Made by a program: the position numbers and the translations under genes. Below are positions 25,201 through 40,200 of a stretch of 64,000 nt of DNA, one piece after another. Positions within the stretch are counted from its first letter, which is position 1. Every line of letters begins with the position of its first letter. This DNA is from Branchiostoma floridae (lineage: Eukaryota; Chordata; Leptocardii; Amphioxiformes; Branchiostomatidae): assembly GCF_000003815.2 (NCBI RefSeq), contig NC_049988.1, positions 10,909,518-10,973,517 of the forward strand, read 5' to 3'. The notes beneath the pieces were generated by a model, which did no database searches, was not told where the DNA came from, and saw only the letters and a list, made by a program, of their open reading frames with translations.

Positions 25201-28200
25201 GTAGTCCACTGTTCATTGTGCTCGTCGAAGAGAACTTGGGGAACTTTGCCGACACAACACACCTGTTTATTCTGTGCATAGCGTCTGTCTCGTCTGTCAT
25301 CACAACCAGTGAAAGTGTAACTTAGTTGTTCACTGAGTTCAACTAAGCGTAATTTACAATTGTTCGATATCACTCACTTTCACCATTTCCTTGCAGGAGG
25401 GAAACCAACACCTGCGCTCCTTTGTACCCGATGAGAAGTGGGACTCCTATCTGGCTGCGATGTCACTTGACGGGGAGTGGGGTGATCACATCGCCCTCAT
25501 GGCCCTGGCATCGGTACTGCAGCGGGAGATCCACGTGGTGTCGAGCACCCCTGGTGATGACTTCCTCACCAAGGTCAAACCGAACGGTGGGACGGATGCA
25601 CCTGTTACCGGCCCTCCCTTACTACTCGGGCACTACGCCGAGCAACATTACGTCAGCCTCGATGGTACGTAGTCTTTGTTATCATGATTACGTTTTACTG
25701 TGTATACATTTGCTCTGTCATAATAAGTCATTTACATTTTTGTCAATTATGATTTTTGTCAATTATCATTTATTCGCATATTATTTCTTTCCAAATAAAA
25801 CAAGCAAGGCCCCAGACATGAACTACTTTCGTCGAAACAGATGGCAGGCCTTACTCACATTTCTATTTTACTCTTGACAGGTCCTCAGCGCCCAATGCGC
25901 CAGCTGTCAAGGCAACTCTCAATTGAAGCACCCCCTCCAAGAGACCAACAAGACAAGCCAGAAGGTGGGGGGAAGTACTTAAAATACCTCATCTGTTTGT
26001 TATGCCCTTCATTTGAACACACGCCAGTCAGCAAGTGTTAAAAGAGAACCTTTGAAGTGGACACGACATTGCATTCTTGATTCAGAGTTTGCATAAAGAA
26101 TAATGTACTATCAATATAACTTATTTCCCATATCATTTACAGGCATGACATTCCACAGTGTGTGTGGATCAGCAGTCATGCTGTCCCCTAACAAGAGAAA
26201 TGCACATCGCCTGAACGTGTCAGACGAGCAAGTCTCAACCAGCGCCCTGGTCTTCAGTGCCTCACCGATAAACGTTAACCAAGAGGTCCTGGTCGAGTTC
26301 TCCGGGTTCACTGACAAGGGAAGCGGCGCTTTGTTCTTCGGTGTCACAACGGTGGATCCCTCAACGCGAAGCCCCGCCGAGCTACCGGCATCCCTCGCCG
26401 TCGATAAACAAATCATCGAAGGCTATTGGGTCTGGCCGATCGACCATGACCTGATGACGACTGGGGCGCTTTTCAGGTTTTCCGTCAACTGTAACGGAAA
26501 CCTGGAGTGCTCAAGTAACGTCAACGGTGGCATGTCCAAGCTGCAGTTAGCGAGTATCCCTACCGACCAACCACTCTGGGCTGTCCTGGACTTACAGGGG
26601 AGAACACAGACAGTCAAGTTTGTTGATGGAGGTAAGCTGAAGCTTTACCTTGACTTTTAAGTGAATCATGCATTGTAAAACTATATGAAGGCGTAGTACC
26701 AATTCGGCACAATTGGCTCAAAGCACCATGCGGCAAGTGTGCAACAGTTTCCTTGCAGTCCACCGTAAAAGCAAAACTACCTACAATATGGGAGAAGGCC
26801 ATAAACATGTGGGATATAGCGTAAGACAATCAACCTTTTCTACTTTTACACTACACAGAGGAAAAGAAAAAAGCCACGGTGATCTGGAAGAAAGGAGGAA
26901 TACCTGACAGCCCTCCTGATATCAACGTCGTCATGGGGTTTCTACAGGTACGTTATTCATTAAGTGACCATGCAGCATCAACCAGCGCACCGGCTTTGCT
27001 GTCACGCATATTTGTTTATCAATTTTAACGACTTTTAAAGCCTATGCCATGCTATATTCAACTGCCCTAACACCATCTTGTTAACTTCAACACAGAATCT
27101 GTTGATGGACAAAATCCAGATTCTGAAGTCCTGCGCGGCCGTCATCAGGGAGGAAGAAACACCGGAGCGGGCCAGGAGGGCGCTGACATACCTACGTAAA
27201 CTCACCATGTAAGAACATCGTAAAGTTTCCTGTTTTCCACGACGTTCTGTATCATCTGTATAGCAGGTGTAACACACCAGTTCCAAAGAGTTACGGTCCA
27301 AGGACGGTCCCGACGCCACTTTGAACGGATGTTGTGCAAATGTTATCAATACTTACCTGTACAAAGTTTAAAGTTAACATCGATTCCTTCACATGTTCGT
27401 TCTCACTATGGTTTTCAATTTGTTAGGAACATCATCGAGACTGGAGATGAAGAAGAGAACAGGAAGGTTTACATCATGAACAGCGAATTCAAGGAGACCA
27501 TCTTGCGTGCGCACTCGGCCCAACAGTTCATGGTCGCTGCTGGATGGTGTCAGGTAGGAAACAAAACAGTGTACAGAAACATTTTGAAATACTGAGATGG
27601 ACGAGACGCTACAGACTTATAACATATATCGCAAATGACTGTTCTGTTAGATATATTCTTGCTCTATGTTCCTGTAACAACTTTATGGACCTTTTTCCTG
27701 TATCCGAACTCACACAGGTTGATGACATGATGGTCTTCACCAGAACCTGTGATGTCCTGCTGCAGCCGACAGTAGAGGCGCTGGAAGAGAGTTTGAAGTA
27801 AGAGTTTTGGGATACAATGTATTTCCATATGCTTTGGTCCTTTGAAAAAACACAATAGTATATAAAAGTAGAGCATATCCTTGCATTTTGACTGCTCATC
27901 AGTCCTACTTACTAACAAGACATATTTTCCTTTGCATTCTTGTTTCAGTGCCCTGAAGGAAGAAAGCGTTACAGAAAAAGACACGCCTCTATTCTCCCAC
28001 ACGCCAGACCAAGGTTAGTTAAACGATAGTGTCCATGGGATCAGAAGTTGTAACCAGTTGTATAGTATACTAGTAATGATAGCGACATGATTTGTAACGT
28101 TCGAGCATTAAATTCTACTGTACATGGAGACAACTTTTGATAGTTTTTCCTGGTTCTTTACAGACGAGGATGTCTACCAGGGGGCGACCGAGGAAACGCA

Positions 28201-31200
28201 ACCACCAGAGGAAAAGGTAACCTGCTTTTAGTCTTCGTTCTTGAAATCGGATCTCAAATATCACATGGCACTTTATACTTCCTATGAAATGACGAGTAAA
28301 CACGTATATTAATACACATCTTATTACACAGAACGCTCTTCAGAACCAGATTCAGATCATTTCCACATGTGCAGCCATCATCAAAGAACAAGAACGGCCG
28401 GACGTGGTCAGACAGGCCTTAACCACTATCCGAAGAATGACCAAGTAAGAGGCATCATTTGGATCTTTACATTCTGCTGCCCGTTTCATATTCAAGATTT
28501 CACTCTTAATTTCATACTCTTACATTGTTTGTCACAGTAACGTTAAAGGTGTAAATTGAAAGTAATGGAAACGTTTAGGAATAGACAACAAGAAAGGGTG
28601 GTAAATTCTATATGGCATTATACTTACCTTATCAAAGCTTCTTGATATCATTCACTAGTCTCCTCCTGATGTTTCAACAGCAACATTTTGAAGCATCCTG
28701 ATGGCCAGAAGTACAGGAAAGTCCGGGTGGAGAACAAGACGTTTCAGGAGACTGTCATGAAATCAACGAATGCGCAACAATTCGTGGTTGCAGCCGGGTG
28801 GAAACAGGTAAATGGTATCAATTAAAGATGACTTCACCACCTAGAAGACGTGTTATTCTCAGCTTCTCTCTGTAGAGGGAGCATCGTCGTCTCAAAACTC
28901 CTGTTGTTGTGCTTTGGAGAAAAATAAGGATAGTATAATCGGCAACTGCTATGTGTCGTTAAACAAAACAGCAATATAACATCCTAAAGCTCCAACTTGC
29001 AATTGGTCTGAATCATATATGCCCCATTTTTATTTTTCAAAGGTTGAAGATACCATGGTCTTCAACAAATCTAACGATGAGCTGCTCAACCCGACACTAC
29101 AGATCATTGATGATTTGCTGAGGTAATATCAACGATAGATACATGATAGTTCAGTATTCAAGATTTCAAGATATAGACATGTTTACAATGTCTTTATGTC
29201 TCAGCATTACGTCCACGCTTCAAGCGGATCTTCGAGTGTTTGTATTACTTCGTCAATAATTGGATTTGAACTCATTCAATCATTTTCGTCCTGCACAGTT
29301 CCCTACCTTGGGAGACACCTGGTGACACTGACGATCTGGGGCATCCTTTCGTCCCACAGAGTGCAGCAGAGGCATCCTCGGAGGGATCACATAAACTGGT
29401 CAAAGGTGGGACAGATACATAACAATCTTCCTTTGAAAAGTCCACGTAAAAATAGTATCATGTTCGTATCTACCTGCCTATGTTTTCAATGTGTTGACAG
29501 CTACAGACATAAGTATATAACGTTATATACCCTATATTGTGACATAAATTCTGTCGCACGCTTGAAAGCAACACCGCTACCTCATTAAACCTTTCAGGTT
29601 TGCCAACTGGCGTCAAGGTATCACGGGGTATGAGGTTCCACGTCATTCGTGGGTCCAACATAACATTGGCGCCCGACAGGAAAGCTGCACGTCGCAAGGG
29701 CGGTATCAGCAATGCCATCACCTTCAGCGATAAACCCTTCCGCGTAAATCAGCTGATAGCTGTACATATCACAGACAGGGACCCTACCGTAGAAAGCGCT
29801 GTTGTGCTGGGGGTGACAACCGTAGACCCCATAAAATGGGACACAGAGAAACTGCCACAGTTTCTAAGTTACCTCTCAAACGATGACGGCTTCTGGAGCG
29901 AGCCAATAGGAGAGGACGTGGCCCTACCTGGAAACATCCTAACATTCTACGTCAGCAGTAGCGGCTCCCTGAAGTGCTCAGTGTACGCTGAAGGAGAGGA
30001 CCGGACCGTGGAAGAGATTGACATCGTCTGCAACATCCCAACTGGCAAGCCCATGTGGGCGGTACTGGACTTGTTCGGGTCGACCACTGCAATCAGCTTT
30101 GTTGACATAGGCAAGTTCAGTTTGCTTGCTACCCAAAACCTCTTTCGGACTTAAACTCCCCGAGAGCTAACTTTAGATCGGTGGGCTGACTGCCTTGGGC
30201 CCCCGAAAAATTGGCTAGCTGCCCGATCCTGTCTGGCACCCAGGGTATTTGCTTGTCACCCATTGCGCGCGATAGCAAAACAACTTCTGTTGTACCTTAA
30301 AAATATCAGAGATCTGTCTGTCATTAAATTTCGACTATTTTCTATTTCCACAGAAGAGAAACAAGACTCAGATGAAGAGGTGCCCTTCCTGACAGAGAAC
30401 GATCGCAGCTATGTGGCCAGTCTGTTGTCTAACATTGCGGAAAACATTCCGTAAGACAATTTTCATTCATGCCTATTTTCCATGTGACAGTTTTCATTAA
30501 CAGTATTTATTGATGTAGCATTAAGGCAAATTTCGTAGAAACACTAGCTGTCTTATTGTGATGAATTCTCAGGTTATAGATGTTCCTCTGTGTAACTCTC
30601 AATTTCAATGGAACATTTCACACTCTCCTCAGCTCAACTGAAATGTCTCTTTGTATCCGCAGCTCTACAAGTGACAAAGAAGGGGAAAGCCAGAAGGTAT
30701 CGTTTTATTGTCCATTGTTTTTTAAACCATATGTGATATCTAACAGGCTTGGTGACTGTTGTATTGGGTTGATTTGCGGATGCAGAGTTTTGATATCCAG
30801 TTTTGAGTGAGAGTTATTGTTATGGTATTTGGGTCAGTCTTTGTATGATAATCTGCTGCTTGTTTTTCGCTCTTTGTACAATGTAGGCTGACGACGCTAG
30901 CGGGGAGAGCGCATCCACCAGTGCCAGTGAACCTGCTGGTGGGTTATGTGTCCTTTCTAAATTTTATATTTACAGTCTTCACCATGCCTGTTCTGAAGAG
31001 GACCTCAGATATCACATGAATGCTTCTCCCTTGACAGCATAATCTCCTTTAAATTCAAACAGGTGAAGAAAGAAAAGACATGGATGAGGTACCTTCAGAA
31101 ACTGCAGTCCCAGTCCCTGCAGCTGAAGCGGCAGGTCCTGCTACCGAGGAGACTGCCGGGGCAGAAGCTGATGATGACGGCATGTCTACTGAGGTGAAGG

Positions 31201-34200
31201 TTAAATCCTGCAAAAGTTTCTGCCTTTGTGTACTTTAATGTTCACATTGCATTCAAAACCATGGATAATTTGACACCAATCTTAGAATCAACGCATTACA
31301 TATCGCTGCATTGTTAAATATTATTCCTGTATATTGTTCAGGACCTGCCCAGAGAGAACTGGTTGACACCATTCGTGAACGAGCTTCTGGAGAAGGAAAC
31401 CGTGGAACAGGCCAAACTGACTCTAACCACTCTGTGGACAATGACACGGTGAGATCAAAATGATGCTCTGATTTCTTCGCTATACTACCGTTTAAGACAT
31501 ACCCTTTAAGACAAAAGGCGTTAGGACGTCAACGTATTGGCCAATTAGTCAATGTCGACTACCCCCGTCTCTATCTTTAACGATTGAATCGTCAGTCAAT
31601 TTGTGTCTAAATTTCTACATCTATCTTACATTATGATAAACAATAGCCGCTTTGTGAGACATACTTTTTAAGACAAATATCTAGATGTTATTTAATGTTA
31701 CCTCAAATTCTTTCGCAGCAACATCACGAATTACAAAGGCAACGATGACAACTACCGAAAGCTGACTACCAAGGACGTTCCCTACGCTGAAGCAATAACG
31801 GCCACCCCGAATACACACCGACTCTTCTTGAAGATGGGATGGAAGAAGGTGGATAGATATCTACTATCCTGGATCACGAAATATTTCTAAGAATCAGTTA
31901 CATAGATTTTCTTTTCATCTATTCCTCCGAAGAATGAGAGCACATCACTTCATTTGAAGCATTGAGTGATAATAATCTGTTGTTGAGACATACATATTTT
32001 CTTTTTGTTCCACAGCTGGGTGAAATATTAGTCGTCCCCCAGTATGGCGGTCAAGATGCCAGACCAATCCTGGTGGCCTTGGAAGAAGGGCTGTGGTAAG
32101 AGACAAAATCTTAAAAATGAATGTCGCTTTTCATATCATCTCAAAATTAATTATATTGTTTGTTCTTCTTTCTAATTCTTTCTAATAAAGGTAGTTTTTG
32201 CTAATTTACAGCAATTTGAATAAAGACGAAATTCCAGCCCAAGAGCAGAAGACTGGAGTATCTGAGGTAAAGGAAAATTGTAGCAACCTTTCGTCACTGT
32301 TTACTGAAGTTGTCGTCTTTCCTAATTTACTGTAGAGACAATTTCTCTCGATTTATTCACTGCTAACGTTCGAATTAAGCCTATCAATGAACATTGGGTC
32401 TACCACTTATGATTGGAAAATCTGGTCAACTGACATTCCAAAACGCAACAGACAAAAACTGTCGAAGTGTAACTACATGTATCTAACATGTTTTGTGCAT
32501 TCATTTCGTCCCATCAGGACAATACGAACTTATCATTGAAGGCTTGTCTGGAGGAGATAGAAGAGATGGAGACAACAGGTCAAAAGAGGATCACTCTATC
32601 CACTATCAGGGATGTGGCAAGGTAACTTATGTTATCTTTCGTTATCCATACGTTGTGGCTTCGACTTAAGAAGTCTTCACATTTCACACACTGTTGTCTA
32701 CTTTTGCCTTTACCAAGACTACTCTGTATCAAAGCATTATATGCACTGGTCTTAAACTAAAACTAAATATTATTTGATGTCGTCCAATCAGGAGGGTCCG
32801 TGACACCCCAGGCGACAACAAACACCGAAGGGTCAACATGAAGGAAAAGGTGTACGCCGATGCCATCTTGCGGTCAGAGGCAGCAAGGAACTTCATGGTC
32901 ACCGCAGGATGGATTCAGGTTGGGGAAAACTCTAAAATATGATTGTTGCAAGAAATACCGTTGATATACGGGTGATCTAAGCATCTAATATTTTGCTTGT
33001 CATCTTTTCCAGGTCGGAGATAAGTTGATATTCCCCAAGTACTGTGACAAGCGCCTTGATCGCATCTTGGCTACCGTTGAGGAAGCTCTAAGGTAAGTAC
33101 ATTTCTCCATCTTTTCCCCATCTTTTGGTAAGTATGAATGTTAGTTGCGCTCTATCATGATAACTCAAGCTTTTTTGTGGGAGGTCTTCTGCTTATAGAG
33201 AATAAATTACAAATACATGTATACAAAGGAAGTGGACAGCTGTTTTGAATTATTGGCACAGTCTTCCCCTGGCTAGGCTGATTAAATCTCGCTTATAGCA
33301 GCCCGCCCAACATCTGCTTCCGCCGGGAGGGGCCAGTTACAGCCCCGGACAGCAGAGCTTGTGTTACCCAGACTATCCCCTGGCTATTGGGCACAAATCA
33401 ACTTAGAGTGACTAACTTGTGAGACCATCTTGTATGACTACCAAATTGGGTTTGTTCCAGCAAACTCCCTGACTTCCAACTCGAAGATGAAGATGTGGAA
33501 ACAGCCAAGGAAGAGGAGAAAGTACCGAAGGAGATGACAACACCTCCAGAGGAGAAGGAGAAAGCAGAAGAGAAAGTTACTGAGGAAAAGATCGCGCCAA
33601 AGGTGGAGAAACCACCAGAAGTGGAAACACCGTTTGCAGCGCCGGGACTCAAAGCCTGGGCCCCAGCTAAGACCGGTATGGAATTTATTTGTGAAGCACT
33701 GCCTGATCTTTTTGCTTATTCTTTAAGTGACGTTTTGTTTACGTATACATGTCAGGCACATCATATTTCAGCATATCTCATACGTAGGTAATGCATACTT
33801 AGTATGCACTTCACCACACCATACAAATCCTCACAGTAAATATAGACCCAACTGATCATGAATTTGTATCCTTTACAGCTGGCAACAAAAGGCAGCGGCT
33901 CGCCTTCTGCAGTGTTCATGGCAACGCGCTCCAACTGAAGGACGGAGGTAGGACCATGAGGCGACTGTACGCCACTGACGACAACACCAGCGCCATCACA
34001 TTCACCAGCAGGCCTATTGACATCGGTGAAAAGGTGACCGTGGAGATCACAGAGTACAGATCCAGGTCCAGTGAAGACGGTAGGGGCGTCGTGATCCTGG
34101 GACTTACCACCGAAGATCCTTCGACACTGTCTCAAGACGACTTACCTCCCTGTGTGATCGACCTCACTGCCCAGACCAACTACTGGGCGAGGCGGGTGAA

Positions 34201-37200
34201 GGGAAAGTTCGTGGGCTCGGGAGACACGCTGACGTTCTACCTGGACAAGGACGGGAACCTGACGTACACCCTAAAGGACGTGGTGGACGAGGTTCATCTC
34301 TGCGACATACCGACTGACAAACCGTTATGGGCAATCTTAGACATGGATGGCGGAGCTACGACTCTCACATTTGAAGGTGGCTGTAAATGTTTTCTAAATA
34401 TCATTAAAAAAAGAAATACCAGTGATCAGCTTACATGATTCTTGTATATTAGTCTAGTATTGGAAGGAAGTCAAAACATCATTTTCTTAAACCAAAACGT
34501 TTATTGTGACATAAACAGTACAAATTGTAGTAAGTAGATGTATTTCATTCTGCCACTGATAGGTGTAGATGACCACTATGAGTTCAGGATGCCCTGGGAA
34601 GGCTGGAGTATTGAGCCTGACGTCACCACCTCTCCTCCCGATGCTGCAACAAGCAACCTGGACGATGAAACCCCACAAACAGCTGAAAACGACAAGGGCG
34701 CAGAAAGTGAGGTTAGTAAACTTGTTAACACCGTTTGTAACCTTCTGAGTTGTATCTGTGCATGTTTGCACGATATAGAACCGCACACATATATATGTAT
34801 GACTGTGACAGTGTGACGTCCTAAGAATTTACTGTTGGACTTCAGCATTTCTGCGAAGTGGACGATAGAGTAATGTAAGGATGGAGCATGAACTTCCATG
34901 TTCATCAAGTTCACAACATGTAATATATTATCATATATATATAGATGTCAAACGTAGCAGGTATGACTCATATCTTACGTTTTACACTAAGTCCCGCACA
35001 CTTTTTCAGACAACACCTGCACCTGAAAGTCACGAGTCTCCCTCAGCCTCAGGGACAACTGTTGACGCTGACTCAATGACCGAGGAAGAAAAGCTAGCTT
35101 TTGCCTTTCAAAAGTTCAAGCAACAGGTCGAGGTACGATACAATTTATAATGTTGAACACAGCTTATCTTCGCTTCAATAGCGAATATTGTTTAAACTTG
35201 ATTGTTTGAAAATTGTTTGGGTGTTATACAGTTTGTTTAGAATCCTATTGTTCTAGTGAAAAGTCGATATGAAAATTTCACATATTTCACACAGGGTTAA
35301 CTATAAGCTTTTGATAACGATAAGCTTTTGATACATCTATACACACAGGACCCGGCAAAGGAACAGCCACCAGAGGAGCTCATCCAACTGATCAATGCCA
35401 TCAGACAGAGAACTGAAGATGGAGACTCGTCTGACGATGAAGGTATGAAATATATGAGTCATTTGTTTCTAGTCGTTGATCCGTTTATGGTTGCTGTCTC
35501 ACAAACTATTGCAATTTCCGTACCACAATGACACAACTATGAGCGAATGTTTCCATGTACATTCACTATTCGTGCTTCCTATTTTCTCAGATGAAGATGA
35601 CGAGTCTAATATAGCATCTGAACTGCTGGGAAAACTGGGGTAAGTCATAATACTACTTTCTCTTTGTGACATTTCATTTCTATTGTGGTATTGCTGTACA
35701 TTTATAATGCAGAGTAATCAAAACCTAGATCCAATTTACATGGCAAATAGATTAAAGATGAGATTATTGGTTGTTATCTTTCAGGTCAGCTTTCTTTGAA
35801 ACTATTTTGAAATCAGAGCTCCAGCATCTGTTCGGGAGATCAGTAAGTATTGATATGAATAACATATATAATTTTGCACTGAGGGAAAGATTGTTTCATA
35901 CATAACTTTACGAAATAATATGTTTGACCCCAATGCACATAGCGTCTATGTACATTAACATTGTCGTCTATTTTTTCAGACCTCCGCATCTGAAGAGAGG
36001 TCTTCAGGTTTAGGTATGATCCTTAAACAATGTCGTACCATTGACGATCCAATAATATCACATTCTTGGTGTTTTATTGTTGCTTTGTATGGCACACCAC
36101 AACACACAACTTTTGTCTGATAATGAAATATTAACATCGGAATTTTCGTCAATAAAATGCGTTTTTTATTAACCATAAATACTTTGTTTTTTTTACAGGT
36201 GCAGGTTATGGATTGGCTGAGACAAAAGTAGGTCCAGATAACGAATTCAATTGTATCCCTATTGATGACGTTTTCGGACAATACTGATTTTTTGGTGGTT
36301 TGACTGCCATTCATATTACAATCGTTTTCTTACATTTTACCAACATGATATCCTCTCATTTGCTAGTTGGTTTTAGAATCCAGCTATGTGACATTGACGA
36401 TACTCCCGTTTCCTTTGTAGGCTTCCCTGGAAGACAGGGTACAGATCATGCAAGCATGTATCGAAACTATGGAAGAGGAAGCAGACAAGGACACGACAAT
36501 AATGTCGCTGACTCTTATTCGACAGATTACAAGGTATGGTTAAACACAATGAACCTATCTTTAGAATAAAACAAAAGTAAAACATGTATCTTATACTTTT
36601 TTTGCAAATAAACTACAAGAGCAAACCATGTGTGACTTGCAATTAACAAAACAAAACATTAAACAGAGTAACGTTAAACCATTTGTTTTAAGATGATGAG
36701 ATGTTTTAATTCATCATTGATCAAGTCATGAGATGTGATAGGACGGTTGGCATTGATTACTTTCCACATACAGCATGATGTCTTCAGAATATCTTAAAAT
36801 TGTGCATTTATCATAGCCCTAGTTATCTTTTAAGTCTCTATCTTTCTGTTCACAGTAACGTTCTAGACAACCCTGGTGACCCGAAGTACCGACAGATCCG
36901 GATGAAAAACAAGTCCATTTCTGGTCACATCACGGACGTGCCTACCGCCATACAGCTCCTGTCTGCCATCGGATGGGTTCAGGTAGGGTCAGCATTTCTG
37001 CACATGGGCTTCTTATAAAAGAGTCTTTTTAAGCTATCACATATGTTAGTGATCCCCCAATTCTCTTCTTCCGTAATCAATTCAAGTTATCACATATTCC
37101 ATAAGAGGTCATTCGCCCGGGACAGCTGAGAAGATATCCATTGACTATACCATAGCAACTTATTTTCCGTAAGTCCCTGTCTAATGCCGTCTTTGTTTGC

Positions 37201-40200
37201 TCCCAGTCGGATGACTCGCTTGTCCTACCGACATCTGCTGATGATCTGCTGGAGCCGACACTAAAAGCAATAGATGGAGCCTTAAGGTCAGTTGTACATG
37301 TGTAAATACTTAATTAAGACCAACAAAGATTGACACCTGTATGCTTTCATCAAAATCGTCATATCTGCCTAAGACGACGAAGTCAAAAAGGTTCTACCAA
37401 TCTCTTTTGTGATTTAACTACCTACTACACTTACTACTGCTATATAAATAATGCAGTTAATGCCGATTGTGAATGGCAATAGTGAAAAGAATACCGAACT
37501 TAGAATACCGTGGGCTGTATGAACTGATAGCATTCTTTGGACGTCTAAATGGACCAGGAAACTGAAAGGAGAAGAGACTGAAAGCCCTGCAGAGGCCCAA
37601 ACTGAGACAGCTGAAGAAGAAGCATGTACCAACACTTCACACCAAGAGGCACCTACGGGCAGTACTGAAGAGGTGGAAGCTACAGGGGCTGGAGTAGTAG
37701 CTGCAACTGAGGCACCTACTGAGGCAATAGAAACTAGCATGGAAGGAGAAGAGTTGGCCACTGATGCTGTACACAAAGTAAGGGAAGAGGTAAACACCAT
37801 CTCCTGGATCGCTGCTATTCTGTGTATGAAGGGCACTATAATGAAGTAGTTTTTCACACTAAAGATATTTGTGAACAAAATGGCACTGTCCTTGGTGCTG
37901 ATAAGCCCTCATGTTACTGATATACGCCCTGTCATAACGTTAACAGTACGTCTTTGTCTGGTATTTGGTGACCTTTAATGTTGCTTTCTGTCGTCTGTAA
38001 AACTAACAAGTCTTCATCACAACCCTGCTGTCCTTGGTGCTGAAAGTCCTTCAGTTTGCCCTGATGCACTTACAGATACACATAGGGTAATGGTATTGTT
38101 AAGTTGTAATTTGTATTCAAATAAACATTTTTTTACTTACGAGTACATGTATTGTCCTCTGAATTACACTTTCAGGCACCGCAAGAGCCGGAGACCGGTC
38201 TGGACGTACTCAGATCAAAGGCTGCTGAACTGCTACAGGAGGAAACACCTCAACAAGCATGGCTGATCCTTACTGTCCTGGAGAAAATGTTGAGGTATGT
38301 GTTGAGAAGAAACGTGGATAAAACCTGACTATTGGGTTTTGAGCCGTATGACAATTACATTCAAAATTACCATGGGTGTGTGATAGCACCAAGTGTTGTT
38401 GGTTTGTCTCTTATCATTTGAAGCGCCTATCTAACTTCTGATGCTTGAAGACCAACTCAACAGGATTGCAAAAAGTAATAGATAGACTTACATGTACGTT
38501 TGATACTGTACACTCTGTGGTTTCTTGACATCTACACCTTTATCCTACCAAGGGATGTTGTGGACAACTCCAGGGATGAGACGTCACGCCATGTTCGCCA
38601 TCTTCTTCCGCCAAGCGCCCTGAGTCTTCTCGTGGCTGCAGGGTGTGTCCAGGTAAGGGTCCGTCAGATTGCAATCTTATGCTGTCTAAAATCATTGGAG
38701 TACAACATTGACAGAATCAAACACAGAAATCTTTGTTCACATTACATTTGACTACACATTGTTAACTCCGCATGTATTCACACTTCTGTATTTCACGTAC
38801 GTATTAAACCAGGTGGAGAATATGATCATCTTCCCGACAGAGATGGAATTGCTGCATGAAGCTCTGGAGGTCGTTGTGGAATCTCACAGGTGAGTAATAT
38901 GTAAGAGATAACTGCATACTGTCTTTCTACGGACATGAATAGACAAGAAATATTTCAGAAGGATAATCATATTATAGTTTACATTTCTATCACATTAGCA
39001 GTAGAATTGTACTGAAAACTTTTTCGTCGTTCTCAGGAAACTGACGGAAACGAAATCAGACATTAAAGAAGAGCCTGGGATGTTCGTTGCGGGAGCAAGT
39101 GAAGTGGTAAATAACTTCTATCCTCAAAGTATCAAATGAGTCTTACATAAATCATTTCATTCCCGATTTTCTTTTGCATACTTCTTCTCATTAACTCATC
39201 TTCTATGTAAACTAAGAGTAACTTACTCTGCTTTACGTTAGTCACAGGACGAAGGAATAACTCAGGAGGCACACGCAGCCCCACAAGAATCAAGTGCAAA
39301 CACAGAAGGTATGTAAAATAACACAATACGTCTTGGCATGGTGATGTTCACGTAGATCGTCCAATGTCTTCTCGCCCCCCCCCCCTTCCATTTCAGACTC
39401 TTATACATCTCTGTCATTTTTCTATCATACTAAGTCATATTAGCGGATTGGTTGTGTGAAGAATGCTATAAAACGTCCATGGTTCTGTTTTGCAGCCATG
39501 TGTTTCAACTCTGTGCACGGCACCGCAGTCCTGCTGACCAAAGACAGGAGCGTGGCCCGGCTTCTGCTGGACTCCTCCAAGCCTGGGAGCGGCATAGTCT
39601 TCAGCGACAGGCCCGTTGTTGTCGATGAAAAAGTCTCCATAGAGCTCACCGAGTACTGGTACGATCGGAAGGGATCCAGCAAAGGAGACCTGGTTCTCGG
39701 AGTGACAACGGTCGACCCGTTCACACTTGAGTCCGCCAATCTCCCTCCGAACGCCATACCCCATCTCACAAACAGGGAAGGCTACTGGGCGATGCGGATC
39801 AGGAGACAGCGCATAGTGCCGGGTGATGTGATGACGGTGTTTGTCAGCAGTGTAGGGAACCTGATGTACTCCGTCAATGATAAAGACAAGGGAGTTCTCA
39901 TCCCCGACCTGCCCACTGATCAGCCACTGTGGGTGATGATGGACATGGACGGAGGAGTCACTGCTCTAACATTCGTCCAGAAAGGTATACAAGGTTTTGT
40001 TCATACACTATGTTTGTACATATTGCATGTAGCAAATGTCATGGACTACTGTGAAAGCTATCCATGCTCAAGTTGCATAAATTTAGGAAATGAAATAGAT
40101 GTGTTAGAATTATATCAACTGATGCTTATCATCTTAGAGATTTTGGTCTACTTTTTCCTTTGGTTTACTTTTGTTCTTTCTATTTACAGATGACAAGGAT

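Noticed and set aside
25422-25877. Long ORFs in alternative frames over the OTU and NHR exons
   Set aside because: They are shadows of GC-rich real exons, do not respect splice sites and have no domain similarity.
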